In this document: positions 54,722 to 62,978 of the stretch, in pieces | Layout: each line of letters begins with the position of its first letter | How positions within the stretch are numbered: the stretch's first letter is position 1 | Assembly (NCBI RefSeq): GCF_007670255.1 | Contig: NZ_SZVS01000005.1 | Coordinates: 186,001-250,000 of the forward strand | Source: Paenarthrobacter nicotinovorans | Lineage (GTDB): Bacteria; Actinomycetota; Actinomycetes; Actinomycetales; Micrococcaceae | Direction of reading: 5' to 3' | DNA: 64,000 nt | Notes under the pieces: model-generated | Told to the model about the DNA's origin: nothing | Database searches by the model: none | Seen by the model: the letters and a program-made list of their open reading frames with translations, nothing else | Position numbers and translations under genes: made by a program

Positions 54722-55954
54722 ATGACCACTTCCCTTCCCGCTGGCCGTCCGTTGGGCGTGGCCGCGATCGGTTACGCCTTCATGGGAAAGGCCCACTCGA
54801 ATGCGTGGCGGAACGTGGCCAGCTTCTTCGACGTCCCGGCCTTCGAGCAGCGCGTGCTCGTCGGCCGGGACGCCTTGGCGGTGGCCGAGGCCGCCGGCAA
54901 GTACGGCTGGGCGGAATCGGCGACCGACTGGCGCTCCGTGATTGAGCGCGACGACATCGACATCGTGGACATCTGCGCTCCGGGCTGGATGCACGCGGAG
55001 ATCGCTATCGCGGCGCTGGAAGCCGGGAAGCACGTGCTCGTGGAGAAGCCGCTGGCCAACACCCCGGAGGAGGCTGAGCTGATGGCATCGGCGGCAGCTT
55101 TGGCCCGCGAGCAGGGCGTCCAATCGATGGTCGGGTTCAACTACCGGCGCGTCCCGGCGCTCGCCTTGGCCCGCGAACTGATCGCCGAAGGCCGTCTCGG
55201 AACCGTTCGGCACGTCCGTGCCGCCTACCTGCAAGACTGGCTATCCGACGTCGAAACCCCCATGAGCTGGCGGCTCCGGAAGGAGACCGCAGGCTCCGGG
55301 GCGCTGGGCGACATCGCTTCGCACGCGATCGACCAAGTCCAGTACCTGACCGGCCAGACCGTCACCGAGGTGACCGGGACGCTGCGGACTTTTGTTGCCG
55401 AACGGCCCGGTCCTGCTGGTCCGGAGAAGGTGACAGTGGACGACGCCGCGTGGACCACTTTGGGGCTGACCGGCGGCGTGAGTGCCTCCGTGGAAGCGTC
55501 ACGGGTGGCTACCGGGCAGAAGAACTCTTTGAAGATAGAGATCTATGGGTCGTTGGGTTCATTGACGTTCGACCTGGAGAACCTGAATGAACTCGGCTTC
55601 CTGGACGCCACGCTGCCTGTGCGGGAGCAAGGGTTCCGGCGGATCCTGGTGAACGAGCCGGAGCATCCGTACGTTGAGGCATGGTGGCCGCAGGGGCACA
55701 TCATCGGCTGGGAACACACGTTCACGCACCAGATCCGGGACTTCCTGTGCGCTATCCGCGATGGTGAGGCGCCGTCGCCGTCGTTCGACGACGGGCTGCA
55801 GGTCCAGCGGGTGCTGGCCGCCGTCGAAGAGTCGGCGCGGAACAGGAGTGTGGTGACGGGGGTTCAAAGGGCTGGACTTGGGGGCGAATTAGACGACCGA
55901 GACTCCTCTGTCGTCGGAGTTATCCAGAGAAAGACGGTTGAAGTCGTTCCCTGA
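54722..55954 (+). CDS. Second Gfo/Idh/MocA-family oxidoreductase
   Basis: A 410-aa dehydrogenase-like protein. The N-terminal Rossmann motif is VAAIGYAFMGKAHSNAWRNV, the family motif AGKHVLVEKPLANTPEEA is near residue 102, followed by GFNYRRVPALALARELI and GDIASHAIDQVQYL. ATG at 54722 with AAGGAG 7 bases upstream. Homologues usually end near SARNRSVVTGV; here about 25 extra residues (QRAGLGGELDDRDSSVVGVI and more) follow, which may be a read-on past an altered stop. Last gene of the sugar operon. Confidence 0.88.
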   Translation: MTTSLPAGRPLGVAAIGYAFMGKAHSNAWRNVASFFDVPAFEQRVLVGRDALAVAEAAGKYGWAESATDWRSVIERDDIDIVDICAPGWMHAEIAIAALEAGKHVLVEKPLANTPEEAELMASAAALAREQGVQSMVGFNYRRVPALALARELIAEGRLGTVRHVRAAYLQDWLSDVETPMSWRLRKETAGSGALGDIASHAIDQVQYLTGQTVTEVTGTLRTFVAERPGPAGPEKVTVDDAAWTTLGLTGGVSASVEASRVATGQKNSLKIEIYGSLGSLTFDLENLNELGFLDATLPVREQGFRRILVNEPEHPYVEAWWPQGHIIGWEHTFTHQIRDFLCAIRDGEAPSPSFDDGLQVQRVLAAVEESARNRSVVTGVQRAGLGGELDDRDSSVVGVIQRKTVEVVP

Positions 55955-55963
55955 CGGGAAACG

Positions 55964-55984
55964 GGCGTCCGTAACACGGACGCC
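55964..55984 (+). terminator. Terminator-like hairpin after the sugar operon
   Basis: GGCGTCCGT and ACGGACGCC form a perfect 9-base stem with loop AAC, 10 bases after the operon's last stop. There is no T-run. Confidence 0.55.
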
Positions 55985-56012
55985 GCGGCACAGACCGTTA
56001 GGCCCACGGCCT

Positions 56013-56053
56013 TAATAAAACATGTCTCAACCAGCCTTGGACATCTTTTATTA
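56013..56053. repeat. AT-rich inverted repeat
   Basis: TAATAAAACATGTC and GACATCTTTTATTA pair except for one position, with 13 bases between. Its AT content stands out from the surroundings. It may be a second terminator or the remains of a mobile element end. Nothing else is seen in 55955-56168. Confidence 0.4.
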
Positions 56054-56168
56054 GACCCAACGTACGATCTTGAGTCGAACTCCCGCCGGTTCTGCGGGCA
56101 TCCCCTACATTCAAGACGTCCCAGGTTCAGGACCCGCGACGGAGCATCCAGGGGAGCCCAGACGGTAA

Positions 56169-56351
56169 CTAAGCCCGTCGCGAATTGCGGCGAGAAGCTA
56201 TTCCAGCATCAATTGCCATAGAGGCTGCCGCTACGACGAAACCGATACCGAGTGCAGGCAATACACCAAAGATAGGCCAGAATACGGCGAAGGAGACAAA
56301 TCCCGCCAGGAAGATGATGATAGTGCGACGCATTCGAGGAGTCACTTTCAT
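56169..56351 (-). CDS. Small two-TM membrane protein
   Basis: A 60-aa protein with basic ends (MKVTPRMRRT and SRRNSRRA) and two hydrophobic segments (IIIFLAGFVSFAVFWPIFGV and LGIGFVVAAASMAIDAGIA). No family recognised and no good ribosome site; the protein-like composition is the main support. Downstream of the epimerase gene's 3' end and on the same strand. Confidence 0.5.
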   Translation of the reverse strand: MKVTPRMRRTIIIFLAGFVSFAVFWPIFGVLPALGIGFVVAAASMAIDAGIASRRNSRRA

Positions 56352-56424
56352 GGGATGACGCTACCACCGGCGTTTGCCGCCTTCCTTTACCACCGTTTTC
56401 CAGATGCAGCAGGTACTGGGCGCC

Positions 56425-57372
56425 TTAGTCTGAACCCGGCCGCGACGAATCGGCTTCGTGGCAGATGATTGCCAGGCCGTCCCGAGGGGAAGTTACCGCG
56501 AACTCAGGAAACCGTGAGGTGAATTTCGAGGAGCTGAAGCGGTTGTGGTGTTCGTAGCGCGGAAGAAGTTCCCGCAACTCGCGCACTTGGGCTGAGAACA
56601 GTCCTGCGACGTTGAGAACCCATCGGGGCACGACGGTGTAGCCGGCATCCTGTCCGAACGCCTTGCTGGCTATGTTGGCGAACTGCCGGTAGGTCAATGA
56701 CTCCGTATCGACCGGGAGGTGCCACGTCTGCCCGAAAGCGTCAGGCGTGTTGCCCAGAAGCGCGAGAGCCCGGCTGGCGTCCGGGGTCCAGATCAGCGTT
56801 CTTTCGCGGTCATCCCGCACGGGCACGAAGGGCTTCTTGCCTTTCTTCAGGCGGTCGATGAGGAGCGCATTGGTGAAGCTCTGCGTGCGGCCCGGTCCGT
56901 AGAACTCGGGCGCCCGGGCAATGAGGACAGGAATATCGGCCTTGCCCATTTCCTCCCGCACCATCGATGCCATGTCCGCACGGACTTTTCCCTTACGCCC
57001 GACGGGAGCGAACGGGGCTTCTTCGGTCTGGACGCGATCGTCCTGGGGGTACATGTAGGTGTTGTCGAAATAGACGAACTTGGCGCCGGCAGCCCTTGAT
57101 GCTTCCAATGCGTTGCGGAGCATGGTGGGAAATTGTGCTTCCCAAAGCTCCGTGTTCGCCGGAAGGCCGGCCGTGAAGTAGACGACATCGCTGCCCTGTA
57201 CCGCCGCAGCCGTCTGTCCGGCGTCGAGCAGGTCCGCTTTGACAAGGGAGTCGGACTCGTTGACCTTGCGGGGGTTTCGGCTGACAAGCCGCAAATCCTT
57301 GCTGTAGGCGCGGTGCAGCTCCTTGGCCAGTTCGATTGCGATCTGGCCGTTGGCGCCCAATATTGTCTGCAT
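56425..57372 (-). CDS. NAD-dependent epimerase/dehydratase-like protein
   Basis: A 315-aa extended SDR-type protein. The dinucleotide motif is the N-terminal LGANGQIAIELAKEL, followed by LRLVSRNP, VKADLLDA and VVYFTAG. The catalytic YxxxK position is altered: around DNTYMYPQ and KGKVRADM no clean YX3K is seen, as in atypical SDRs that act as reductases or binding proteins. ATG at 57372 is set by GAGG six bases upstream. Divergent from a TetR gene, with a TGTA-N7-TACA dyad between them, so it is probably that regulator's target. Confidence 0.82.
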   Translation of the reverse strand: MQTILGANGQIAIELAKELHRAYSKDLRLVSRNPRKVNESDSLVKADLLDAGQTAAAVQGSDVVYFTAGLPANTELWEAQFPTMLRNALEASRAAGAKFVYFDNTYMYPQDDRVQTEEAPFAPVGRKGKVRADMASMVREEMGKADIPVLIARAPEFYGPGRTQSFTNALLIDRLKKGKKPFVPVRDDRERTLIWTPDASRALALLGNTPDAFGQTWHLPVDTESLTYRQFANIASKAFGQDAGYTVVPRWVLNVAGLFSAQVRELRELLPRYEHHNRFSSSKFTSRFPEFAVTSPRDGLAIICHEADSSRPGSD

Positions 57373-57432
57373 TTTCAACCTCGGTTTCGTACGCGGCTTA
57401 GTGCGTCGGCGTGGACCTGCCAGAGCGCTATG

Positions 57433-57447
57433 TGTACACTGCTTACA
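57433..57447. promoter_or_regulatory. Candidate TetR operator
   Basis: TGTACACTGCTTACA is a TGTA-N7-TACA dyad lying between the divergent epimerase and TetR genes, 25 bases before the TetR start. The position and symmetry suit autoregulation and control of the epimerase gene. Confidence 0.5.
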
Positions 57448-57471
57448 TCAGCGTAGGAGGCGAAGTTAGCA

Positions 57472-58068
57472 GTGTCAACATCAGTAAAGCCTTATCATCA
57501 CGGTGACCTTCGTGCGGCACTGGTTGCTGCCGCCGTCGAGAGCCTGGAAGCGGGGGAGCCGTTCTCCCTGAGAGCCGTGGCCCGCCGCGCGGGGGTGTCT
57601 CCGACTGCGCCTTATCGGCATTTCGCTGATCGGGAGGCTCTCGATAACGCTGTTGCCGTGGAGGGTTTCCGGGACCTTCTGGCAGACCTGGAAGCTGCCT
57701 CGGCTAGGTTGCCCGGGGCTGCGGCACCCGAGGAGGTGATCACGGCACTCGGAGTGGCCTATGTGGCGTTCGCCTTGAGACGGCCGGCTGTCTTCAGGTT
57801 GATGTTCGGAAATGAATGCGACGAGGCCGACAGCGAACGTGTTCAAGCGGCGGAGCAACTCCATGGGATGTTGAACCAGGTCTTCGAGCGCCTCTTTCCA
57901 GGCAATTCAGGTCTTTCGGTCGCCCTGTGGAGCATGGCCCACGGCTTGGCATTCCTGCACCTGGACGGCAAACTGCGACCCCAAAGCAACGACGACGTTG
58001 CAGCCCGCGTGAAGTTGGCGGTCGGGGCGATCTTCGCGCTCAACGACAGCAAAAGGTCGGCTGGCTAA
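57472..58068 (+). CDS. TetR-family transcriptional regulator
   Basis: A 198-aa regulator. The N-terminal HTH is YHHGDLRAALVAAAVESLEA then FSLRAVARRAGVSPTAPYRH, followed by a ligand-binding helical domain with a TetR_C_33-like stretch (AYVAFALRRPAVFRLMFGNE). GTG start at 57472; AGGAGG lies about 11 bases upstream, rather far. Divergent from the epimerase gene, with the DJ-1/PfpI gene 33 bases downstream on the same strand, so both may be its targets. Confidence 0.9.
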   Translation: MSTSVKPYHHGDLRAALVAAAVESLEAGEPFSLRAVARRAGVSPTAPYRHFADREALDNAVAVEGFRDLLADLEAASARLPGAAAPEEVITALGVAYVAFALRRPAVFRLMFGNECDEADSERVQAAEQLHGMLNQVFERLFPGNSGLSVALWSMAHGLAFLHLDGKLRPQSNDDVAARVKLAVGAIFALNDSKRSAG

Positions 58069-58101
58069 GTCCCTATCCGGCCCCCACGAAGGAGAACCAG
58101 C

Positions 58102-58785
58102 ATGACCGAACGCATCCTCCATGTCGCCACCAACGTCAGCCACTACGACGACCCATCACACCCCACTGGCCTTTGGCTCTCAGAACTGGTTCACGCGTGG
58201 GCGGCGTTTGAGGAACACGGGTTCGAGCAAACCATCGTCAGTCCGGAAGGCGGCACGGTCCCTTTGGAACCTCGATCGTTGAAGTTCCCCAGTTATGACA
58301 AAGCTTCCAAGGCATGGCATGCGGACCCGGAGCGCATGGCACTTCTTGAGCACACCGACAGCCCCGAAAGCATTGAATCCGGGGATTACGACGCCATCTA
58401 CTTCACCGGAGGTCATGCGGTGATGTACGACTTCCCCGACAGTGAAGGGCTCCAGAGGATCACCCGCGAAATCTGGGAACAGGGTGGCATCGTGTCCTCG
58501 GTCTGCCACGGGTATTGCGGCCTCCTCAATACCAGGCTTTCAGACGGCAACCTCTTGGTGGAGGGCCGGAAGGTCACTGGCTTCGCATGGCAGGAGGAAG
58601 TCCTGGCCCGGGTGGACAAGCTTGTGCCGTACAACGCCGAGGAGGAGATGAAGAAGCGCGGGGCGCTCTACGAGAAGGCCAAGCTCCCCTTAGTCTCTTA
58701 CGCCATTGCGGACGGGAAACTGGTCACCGGGCAGAATCCTGGATCGGCCAAGGAAACGGCACGGAAGGTTGCGGATCTGTTGTGA
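58102..58785 (+). CDS. DJ-1/PfpI (class I GATase-like) protein
   Basis: A 227-aa protein of the Hsp31/DJ-1 group, probably a glyoxalase III-like or protein-repair enzyme. The nucleophile elbow is IVSSVCHGYCGLLN, with the Cys followed by His. Other marks are SPEGGTVPLEPRS, DYDAIYFTGGHAVMYDFPDS, and the C-terminal DGKLVTGQNPGSAKETARKV. AAGGAG 7 bases before the ATG. Follows the TetR gene. Confidence 0.9.
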   Translation: MTERILHVATNVSHYDDPSHPTGLWLSELVHAWAAFEEHGFEQTIVSPEGGTVPLEPRSLKFPSYDKASKAWHADPERMALLEHTDSPESIESGDYDAIYFTGGHAVMYDFPDSEGLQRITREIWEQGGIVSSVCHGYCGLLNTRLSDGNLLVEGRKVTGFAWQEEVLARVDKLVPYNAEEEMKKRGALYEKAKLPLVSYAIADGKLVTGQNPGSAKETARKVADLL

Positions 58786-58817
58786 GCGACGCCGGACGAC
58801 GGCGGGATGGAGCCTGA

Positions 58818-59201
58818 CTATCGAAGCGCAGCGTAGAAGACGATCACCAGTGCGGGGAAGAGCGCCTGGCCGATGGCGCTGGCGAGGAGACGCTTCTCCG
58901 TCACCCAAAGCCAAAAGCCGAGGAATACGTGGCACGCGCAGCAGAAGATGATTATTGCCGACCCGCTGTCGGGATTCCCAGAGAAGTTCACCATCCAAAG
59001 ACCCACTGCGATTCCCAGGCCGAAGGCGACGTTGTAGGCACCGACGTTCATCGCCCACATACGCACGGCTTGGACGTCTTCAGGCCGAATCAGAAAGATC
59101 CGGTGGAAACGCTGGTCGCCATGGAAGAAGATCTCCAGGACACCGACACTTAGGAGTGCCAGTCCGGTGGATCCAGCGAGTATCTGGCTGAGCAGGTTCA
59201 T
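58818..59201 (-). CDS. DUF1304 membrane protein
   Basis: A 127-aa protein with four TM segments. The start ILAGSTGLALLSVGVLEIFF and the segment MWAMNVGAYNVAFGLGIAVG are characteristic of DUF1304. Function unknown. AGGAG 7 bases before the ATG. Convergent with the DJ-1 gene. Confidence 0.85.
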   Translation of the reverse strand: MNLLSQILAGSTGLALLSVGVLEIFFHGDQRFHRIFLIRPEDVQAVRMWAMNVGAYNVAFGLGIAVGLWMVNFSGNPDSGSAIIIFCCACHVFLGFWLWVTEKRLLASAIGQALFPALVIVFYAALR

Positions 59202-59292
59202 GCCGCGCTCCTAGGCCGATCCCCAACCGCGCTTCTTTGAGCAGATTACGCTCGGTGCACGAAGCCCTTCAAGAGAAGACGGTATGCACCAT

Positions 59293-59868
59293 CTAGAGGA
59301 GACTCACAACAAACTCTTCGATCCTTTCGAAGATCTCGGATTGCGCCGTTTGCGAAGCACGCCAATCGTTGTGAATCTGTAGGGAATGATCGGCCCCCGG
59401 CACTTCTAGAAACGTGCCGTTAGTCTCCGCCAGTCGTCCTCCGTCCCAGAGTTTGTCCTCTGATCCACCGATGAACAGGTCAGACTTTGAGGTAGCTCGT
59501 ATTGTGCTTCTGACCCGGGCATCGGTGAGGAGTGGCGTCAGCCAGATGCCCGGAGTCAATGTCTCTTCGGCCCAAGGAATGCACAGAGTGCTGAATGACT
59601 TGGCCACGATAAGCCGCTTATGCCCTTCGGGTGATTCCGCGAAGGCTTGCTGGGCGGCCATGGCAGCGAATTCGTGAGGATTAGCACTTGGAGAATCTTC
59701 GGGAGTCCATTTGACAGCCTGTACATGCCATCCCAAGGCGCCGAGCATCTCGCCTATCCAAAAGAGGACAGGCCCTTCCACCGGGTAGCCGGAGCCGGGC
59801 AGCATTACAGCTACTTTGTTGGTTTCCGGATTATCCGTTGCGGCTCGTGCCCAAGTGAAGGATTTCAT
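59293..59868 (-). CDS. Alpha/beta-hydrolase-like protein
   Basis: A 191-aa small alpha/beta hydrolase. The first strand is KVAVMLPGSGYPVEGPVLFW, the nucleophile region LIVAKSFSTLCIPWA (Ser in place of the usual GXSXG context), the acid in FIGGSEDKLWD, and the catalytic His in VPGADHSLQIHND. Substrate unknown. It is 45 bases downstream of the 134-aa membrane protein gene on the same strand, so it is possibly the last gene of the peptide/exporter operon. Confidence 0.78.
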   Translation of the reverse strand: MKSFTWARAATDNPETNKVAVMLPGSGYPVEGPVLFWIGEMLGALGWHVQAVKWTPEDSPSANPHEFAAMAAQQAFAESPEGHKRLIVAKSFSTLCIPWAEETLTPGIWLTPLLTDARVRSTIRATSKSDLFIGGSEDKLWDGGRLAETNGTFLEVPGADHSLQIHNDWRASQTAQSEIFERIEEFVVSLL

Positions 59869-59913
59869 AGTGCATGCTACTGCTCGGACTGACGGGCAAA
59901 TTCCACTCCCGCG

Positions 59914-60318
59914 TTATCGGTCACCGAGCTTCATCCCTTCTTGATCACGGGAGATGCTCCCTGCAGGCACATGAAAATGGCCATACCGGCGTAGGCAGAG
60001 ATACATCCCCACGAAGCTGGCCACACCTAGGACCGGGGCGGCCCAGCCAACCACCGGGGAGTCGCGCAGGAGTATGGCAATTACCGAAAAGGCCATCGCC
60101 GCTACCGTGATCACCGGGCTTTCACGGACCTTATCGCGGCGGACATGGGAGCCCATCTGGCCGAAAAAGAAGCCAACCATCAGCGGGAAGGCAATGAAAA
60201 CGCAAGCCACAATCAGAAGCCAAGGCATAGCTATCGTCGTAGCTGCGCCGATTGTCAGGCCGTAGCAGGCTGCCAAGGTCAACCAGTAGCTGTTTGCACT
60301 TCTTTGCATGTTGGTCAT
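59914..60318 (-). CDS. Four-TM membrane protein of the exporter operon
   Basis: A 134-aa protein with four hydrophobic segments (near residues 11-30, 33-52, 70-85 and 90-108) and a hydrophilic tail. I recognise no family. It lies 28 bases after the ABC permease stop and before the hydrolase gene, so an accessory or immunity role in the peptide/exporter cluster is possible but unproven. Confidence 0.65.
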   Translation of the reverse strand: MTNMQRSANSYWLTLAACYGLTIGAATTIAMPWLLIVACVFIAFPLMVGFFFGQMGSHVRRDKVRESPVITVAAMAFSVIAILLRDSPVVGWAAPVLGVASFVGMYLCLRRYGHFHVPAGSISRDQEGMKLGDR

Positions 60319-60346
60319 GAGCTCGAGTTTCCCGTCGTCGTGAACT

Positions 60347-61564
60347 TCAGCCTATGGGGGCTTTGTGCTGGCTGCCGCTCATTGGCCCGGTTTTCCACAG
60401 AGGGCGCCCGGAATACACGCGCCTTCCCACAGTCAAGACGAGGACGCTGACCGCCAATAGCCAGGCGCAACTGCAGATGAATTCCGCCGCCTGGATGTTT
60501 CCAAAAGCATTCCTGAAGAGCAAAGTGCTTGGAGCGGTCGGTGGAAAGAAGGTAAGGATTCGCACGACGGCTGAGTCAGGTTCCTCGGAAAGCAGCCCCA
60601 AGGTATAGCCCGGGGCGAACATCATGATGACAAAAAGTGTGGCAAACGCAGAGCCTTCCCGTGCACTTCTGATCCGGGCGCCTATCGCTGCATGGCTTGC
60701 AACCATGAAAAGCACGCCCAGCAAGAGGACCACCAGCCCCGCCGACATCTTCGAGGCATCGAGGACCCAGAGATTGAATGCGGGCAGTGGAAGGCCTAGA
60801 TCGCGGCCGGCCAGCAGGTAGAAGAGCAAGAGCGGCAGTGACATCGCTGCCAGTTGAACCAGGCCGAGGATGGCGGTCGTCAGGATTCTCGTCAGGAAAA
60901 CGCTCGACGGCGATGCGTCCAGAAAGAGGACTTCACGAATTTTCTGCTCCCGCTCTTCAGCGAAACTCGACATGATCTGGTTTCCAAGGAAGATGGTTAC
61001 CGCGAAATACAGGAGCAAAAAGACCAGCGGAGGAGCAACGGACCACAACCCCGGGTCAACGCTGCCGTTCCTGTAGCCCACCCGGTTGACCTCGATGGTC
61101 CCGGTCAGAGGCTTGGTAAGTTCAGGGGATTTGAGACCCCTCACCAAGGAGGTCTGCAGCAGCTGACGGGCCAATGCAGTGGACTGTTGGTCACCAACCA
61201 AACCTTTGTTGTTCTCATAGATGTCTATCCGGCCGCTGCTGAGGTCGCCGGGGAACACAATCAATGTCTGCAGCCCGCCGGCGGTGACCTGCTTTATGGC
61301 AGCCGGTGCATCAACATCCTTGGTGCCGCCGGCCTCTTCAGCAAGCTTTGCGTCAATGAAACCGCCGGGATCCACGTAGTGGAACTTCATGACGCCAACT
61401 GTTCCGTTTGCGCTGTTCTTTACAGTGGCTGCGGCTCCCAATTGCGCCAAGGTTGCCAGAACGATGACCGCCAGAGGGACCAGCACGATCGGTACCCAGT
61501 AGCTCTTTTTCTTGAAGTGCCGTTTGAGTTCGAAGGCGAGGAGGATCCGGTTTGGAGCGTCCAT
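60347..61564 (-). CDS. ABC-2 type exporter permease (NatB-like)
   Basis: A 405-aa membrane protein. One TM segment near residues 20-45 (YWVPIVLVPLAVIVLATLAQ) is followed by a large extracytoplasmic domain of about 130 residues and then five to six TM segments from near 175. The cytoplasmic signature SSFAEEREQKIREVLFLDAS is typical of NatB/ABC-2 permeases. Its ATG shares one base with the stop of the ATPase gene. Likely exports or expels a peptide or other amphiphile. Confidence 0.9.
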   Translation of the reverse strand: MDAPNRILLAFELKRHFKKKSYWVPIVLVPLAVIVLATLAQLGAAATVKNSANGTVGVMKFHYVDPGGFIDAKLAEEAGGTKDVDAPAAIKQVTAGGLQTLIVFPGDLSSGRIDIYENNKGLVGDQQSTALARQLLQTSLVRGLKSPELTKPLTGTIEVNRVGYRNGSVDPGLWSVAPPLVFLLLYFAVTIFLGNQIMSSFAEEREQKIREVLFLDASPSSVFLTRILTTAILGLVQLAAMSLPLLLFYLLAGRDLGLPLPAFNLWVLDASKMSAGLVVLLLGVLFMVASHAAIGARIRSAREGSAFATLFVIMMFAPGYTLGLLSEEPDSAVVRILTFFPPTAPSTLLFRNAFGNIQAAEFICSCAWLLAVSVLVLTVGRRVYSGRPLWKTGPMSGSQHKAPIG

Positions 61565-62481
61565 CAGTTCAGGTTTCCGAACTGACCTGACTCGCCGTAA
61601 ACCGACACGAAGATCTCGTCGAGACTCGACAACCTCGTGCTGAAGTCGGTTACCTTCGCCCCATCACTGACCAGCTGTCCCAGCAGTTCCTTGGCTGATC
61701 CCACTTCATGGGGAGAGTCCATCACGGCTATTCCCGTCGCCTGTACATTCAGGTCCCATTTCCTGGCACTTGCAGGAAGTTCACCCGTATACGTCAACAC
61801 CGTGCGGCGGCCACCAAGTGCCTGCTTTGCGTCTTTCACTTCGCCCGCAAAGTGCTGGTCACCGTTACGCAGGAAGAGGACATTGTCAGCCAGTTCTTCT
61901 ACTTCATGCATTTGGTTCGTCACGAGAATCAGAGTCGTCCCTTCATGCAGTTGCCTCTGCAAATGTGTTTTGAAGATTGCCTGGTTGATTGGATCGAATC
62001 CGCGGGTCGGTTCGTCCAAGACCAAGAGATCGGGGCTGCCAATGAACGTCAGTCCCAGATGAACCTTCTGCTGCTGGCCATTGGACAATGTTTGGATAGG
62101 GGACCGGGCATGAGCGGTCAAAGCCACGTCGTCGAGGTAGTCGTAGGCCTGGGACGTGGCCTCGCTATAGCTGAGGCCACGCAGCCTTCCGAAAAGGCGA
62201 ATCACATCCAATGGGGTGTCGCGTTGGAAATTGCCACGTTCCTCGGGCAGGTAGCCCACGCGGGTTGGATGTCCGGAGTTGTAGGAGAGCCCCGCTATGT
62301 TGGCCCTTCCGGAGTCCGGTGCCAAAAGGCCCAACAGGCATCGGACAAGGGTGGTTTTTCCTGAGCCGTTAGGGCCGATGATGGCCATTGATCTCCCCGC
62401 GGCCACCGAGAAGTTGATGTCATTCAAGGCCCGGAATTGCCCGAAGTCCTTGGAGAGATGCTCAACGTTGATGAAATTCAT
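61564..62481 (-). CDS. ABC exporter ATPase (NatA-like)
   Basis: A 305-aa ATPase with Walker A GPNGSGKTT near residue 37, signature LSNGQQQKVHLGL near 133 (variant SNGQ), Walker B LLVLDEPTRGFDP, and switch region LILVTNQMHEVEEL, where the usual His is replaced by Asn-Gln. A C-terminal domain of about 85 residues is typical of DUF4162-type exporters. Pairs with the permease downstream; separated from the two peptide genes by a strong hairpin. Confidence 0.92.
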   Translation of the reverse strand: MNFINVEHLSKDFGQFRALNDINFSVAAGRSMAIIGPNGSGKTTLVRCLLGLLAPDSGRANIAGLSYNSGHPTRVGYLPEERGNFQRDTPLDVIRLFGRLRGLSYSEATSQAYDYLDDVALTAHARSPIQTLSNGQQQKVHLGLTFIGSPDLLVLDEPTRGFDPINQAIFKTHLQRQLHEGTTLILVTNQMHEVEELADNVLFLRNGDQHFAGEVKDAKQALGGRRTVLTYTGELPASARKWDLNVQATGIAVMDSPHEVGSAKELLGQLVSDGAKVTDFSTRLSSLDEIFVSVYGESGQFGNLN

Positions 62482-62512
62482 GCGTCCTCAATTGGAGTCC
62501 CTTCGCATTGGA

Positions 62513-62550
62513 GAGCCGCGCCCGGCCTGACCAAGCGTCGGGCGCGGCTC
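62513..62550 (-). terminator. Strong hairpin between peptide genes and exporter genes
   Basis: GAGCCGCGCCCG and CGGGCGCGGCTC form a perfect 12-base stem with a 14-base loop, between the stop of the 49-aa gene and the ATPase start. There is no T-run. It probably makes exporter transcription lower than peptide transcription or stabilises the peptide mRNA, as seen in bacteriocin operons. Confidence 0.7.
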
Positions 62551-62562
62551 AATGATGAACGA

Positions 62563-62712
62563 CTACTTGCTCTGCCTCTTGTAGACGACCCACGTTGCAA
62601 CCATTGCAAGGGAAGCCGTGAGGGAGAGTGCTGCCATCGTGGGATTACTGAAAAACGCGATGACAGCCGTAATGAAGAACATGGCAGCTGCCGTGAGCGT
62701 CAGTAACTTCAT
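62563..62712 (-). CDS. 49-aa membrane peptide, possible immunity protein
   Basis: MKLLTLTAAAMFFITAVIAF is followed by FSNPTMAALSLTASLAMV and a basic end (YKRQSK). Two hydrophobic helices fit a small inner-membrane protein. It starts 6 bases after the stop of the 52-aa gene, so it is translationally linked. The size, two-TM shape and place between peptide and exporter genes are those of bacteriocin immunity proteins; this is inference. Confidence 0.6.
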   Translation of the reverse strand: MKLLTLTAAAMFFITAVIAFFSNPTMAALSLTASLAMVATWVVYKRQSK

Positions 62713-62718
62713 TTCTTG

Positions 62719-62877
62719 CTAACTGCAGCCGAGCATCGTCGCGAGTGCACTCACCGAATACGCGATGCCGCCGATAACGAGTGTTGCCCCGCCAGTGAAG
62801 GCCGCTGCGATCAGAGAGCCCGTAGCTATGACGTGCGATAGGAACCCAGCCAAACAGCTCAATTGCTGCCAGTTCAT
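62719..62877 (-). CDS. 52-aa hydrophobic peptide, candidate bacteriocin precursor
   Basis: MNWQQLSCLAGFLSHVIATG is followed by SLIAAAFTGGATLVIGGIAY and SVSALATMLGCS. The ATG at 62877 has AAGGAG five bases upstream. The peptide is Gly/Ala-rich, strongly hydrophobic, with one Cys near each end (residues 8 and 51) that could form a disulfide, and with small-residue GG/GxxxG-like stretches. No leader with a double-Gly cut before a charged core is evident, so a leaderless or cyclised class is more likely. No modifying enzyme is adjacent. First gene of the operon. Confidence 0.62.
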   Translation of the reverse strand: MNWQQLSCLAGFLSHVIATGSLIAAAFTGGATLVIGGIAYSVSALATMLGCS

Positions 62878-62978
62878 TTCTTCTCCTTGTCAATGGGAAT
62901 AGCTTTCCTGGTAACGGGATTCCCCCATGGGCTAGATCAGGAATCGCGTCGGGATAAGCCTGCAAGGCAGAAATGCGC

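Noticed and set aside
56085..56110. GAGTCGAACTCCCG looks like the T-arm of a tRNA on the minus strand
   Set aside because: The 5-base T-stem does not pair and no acceptor or anticodon arm can be found around it.
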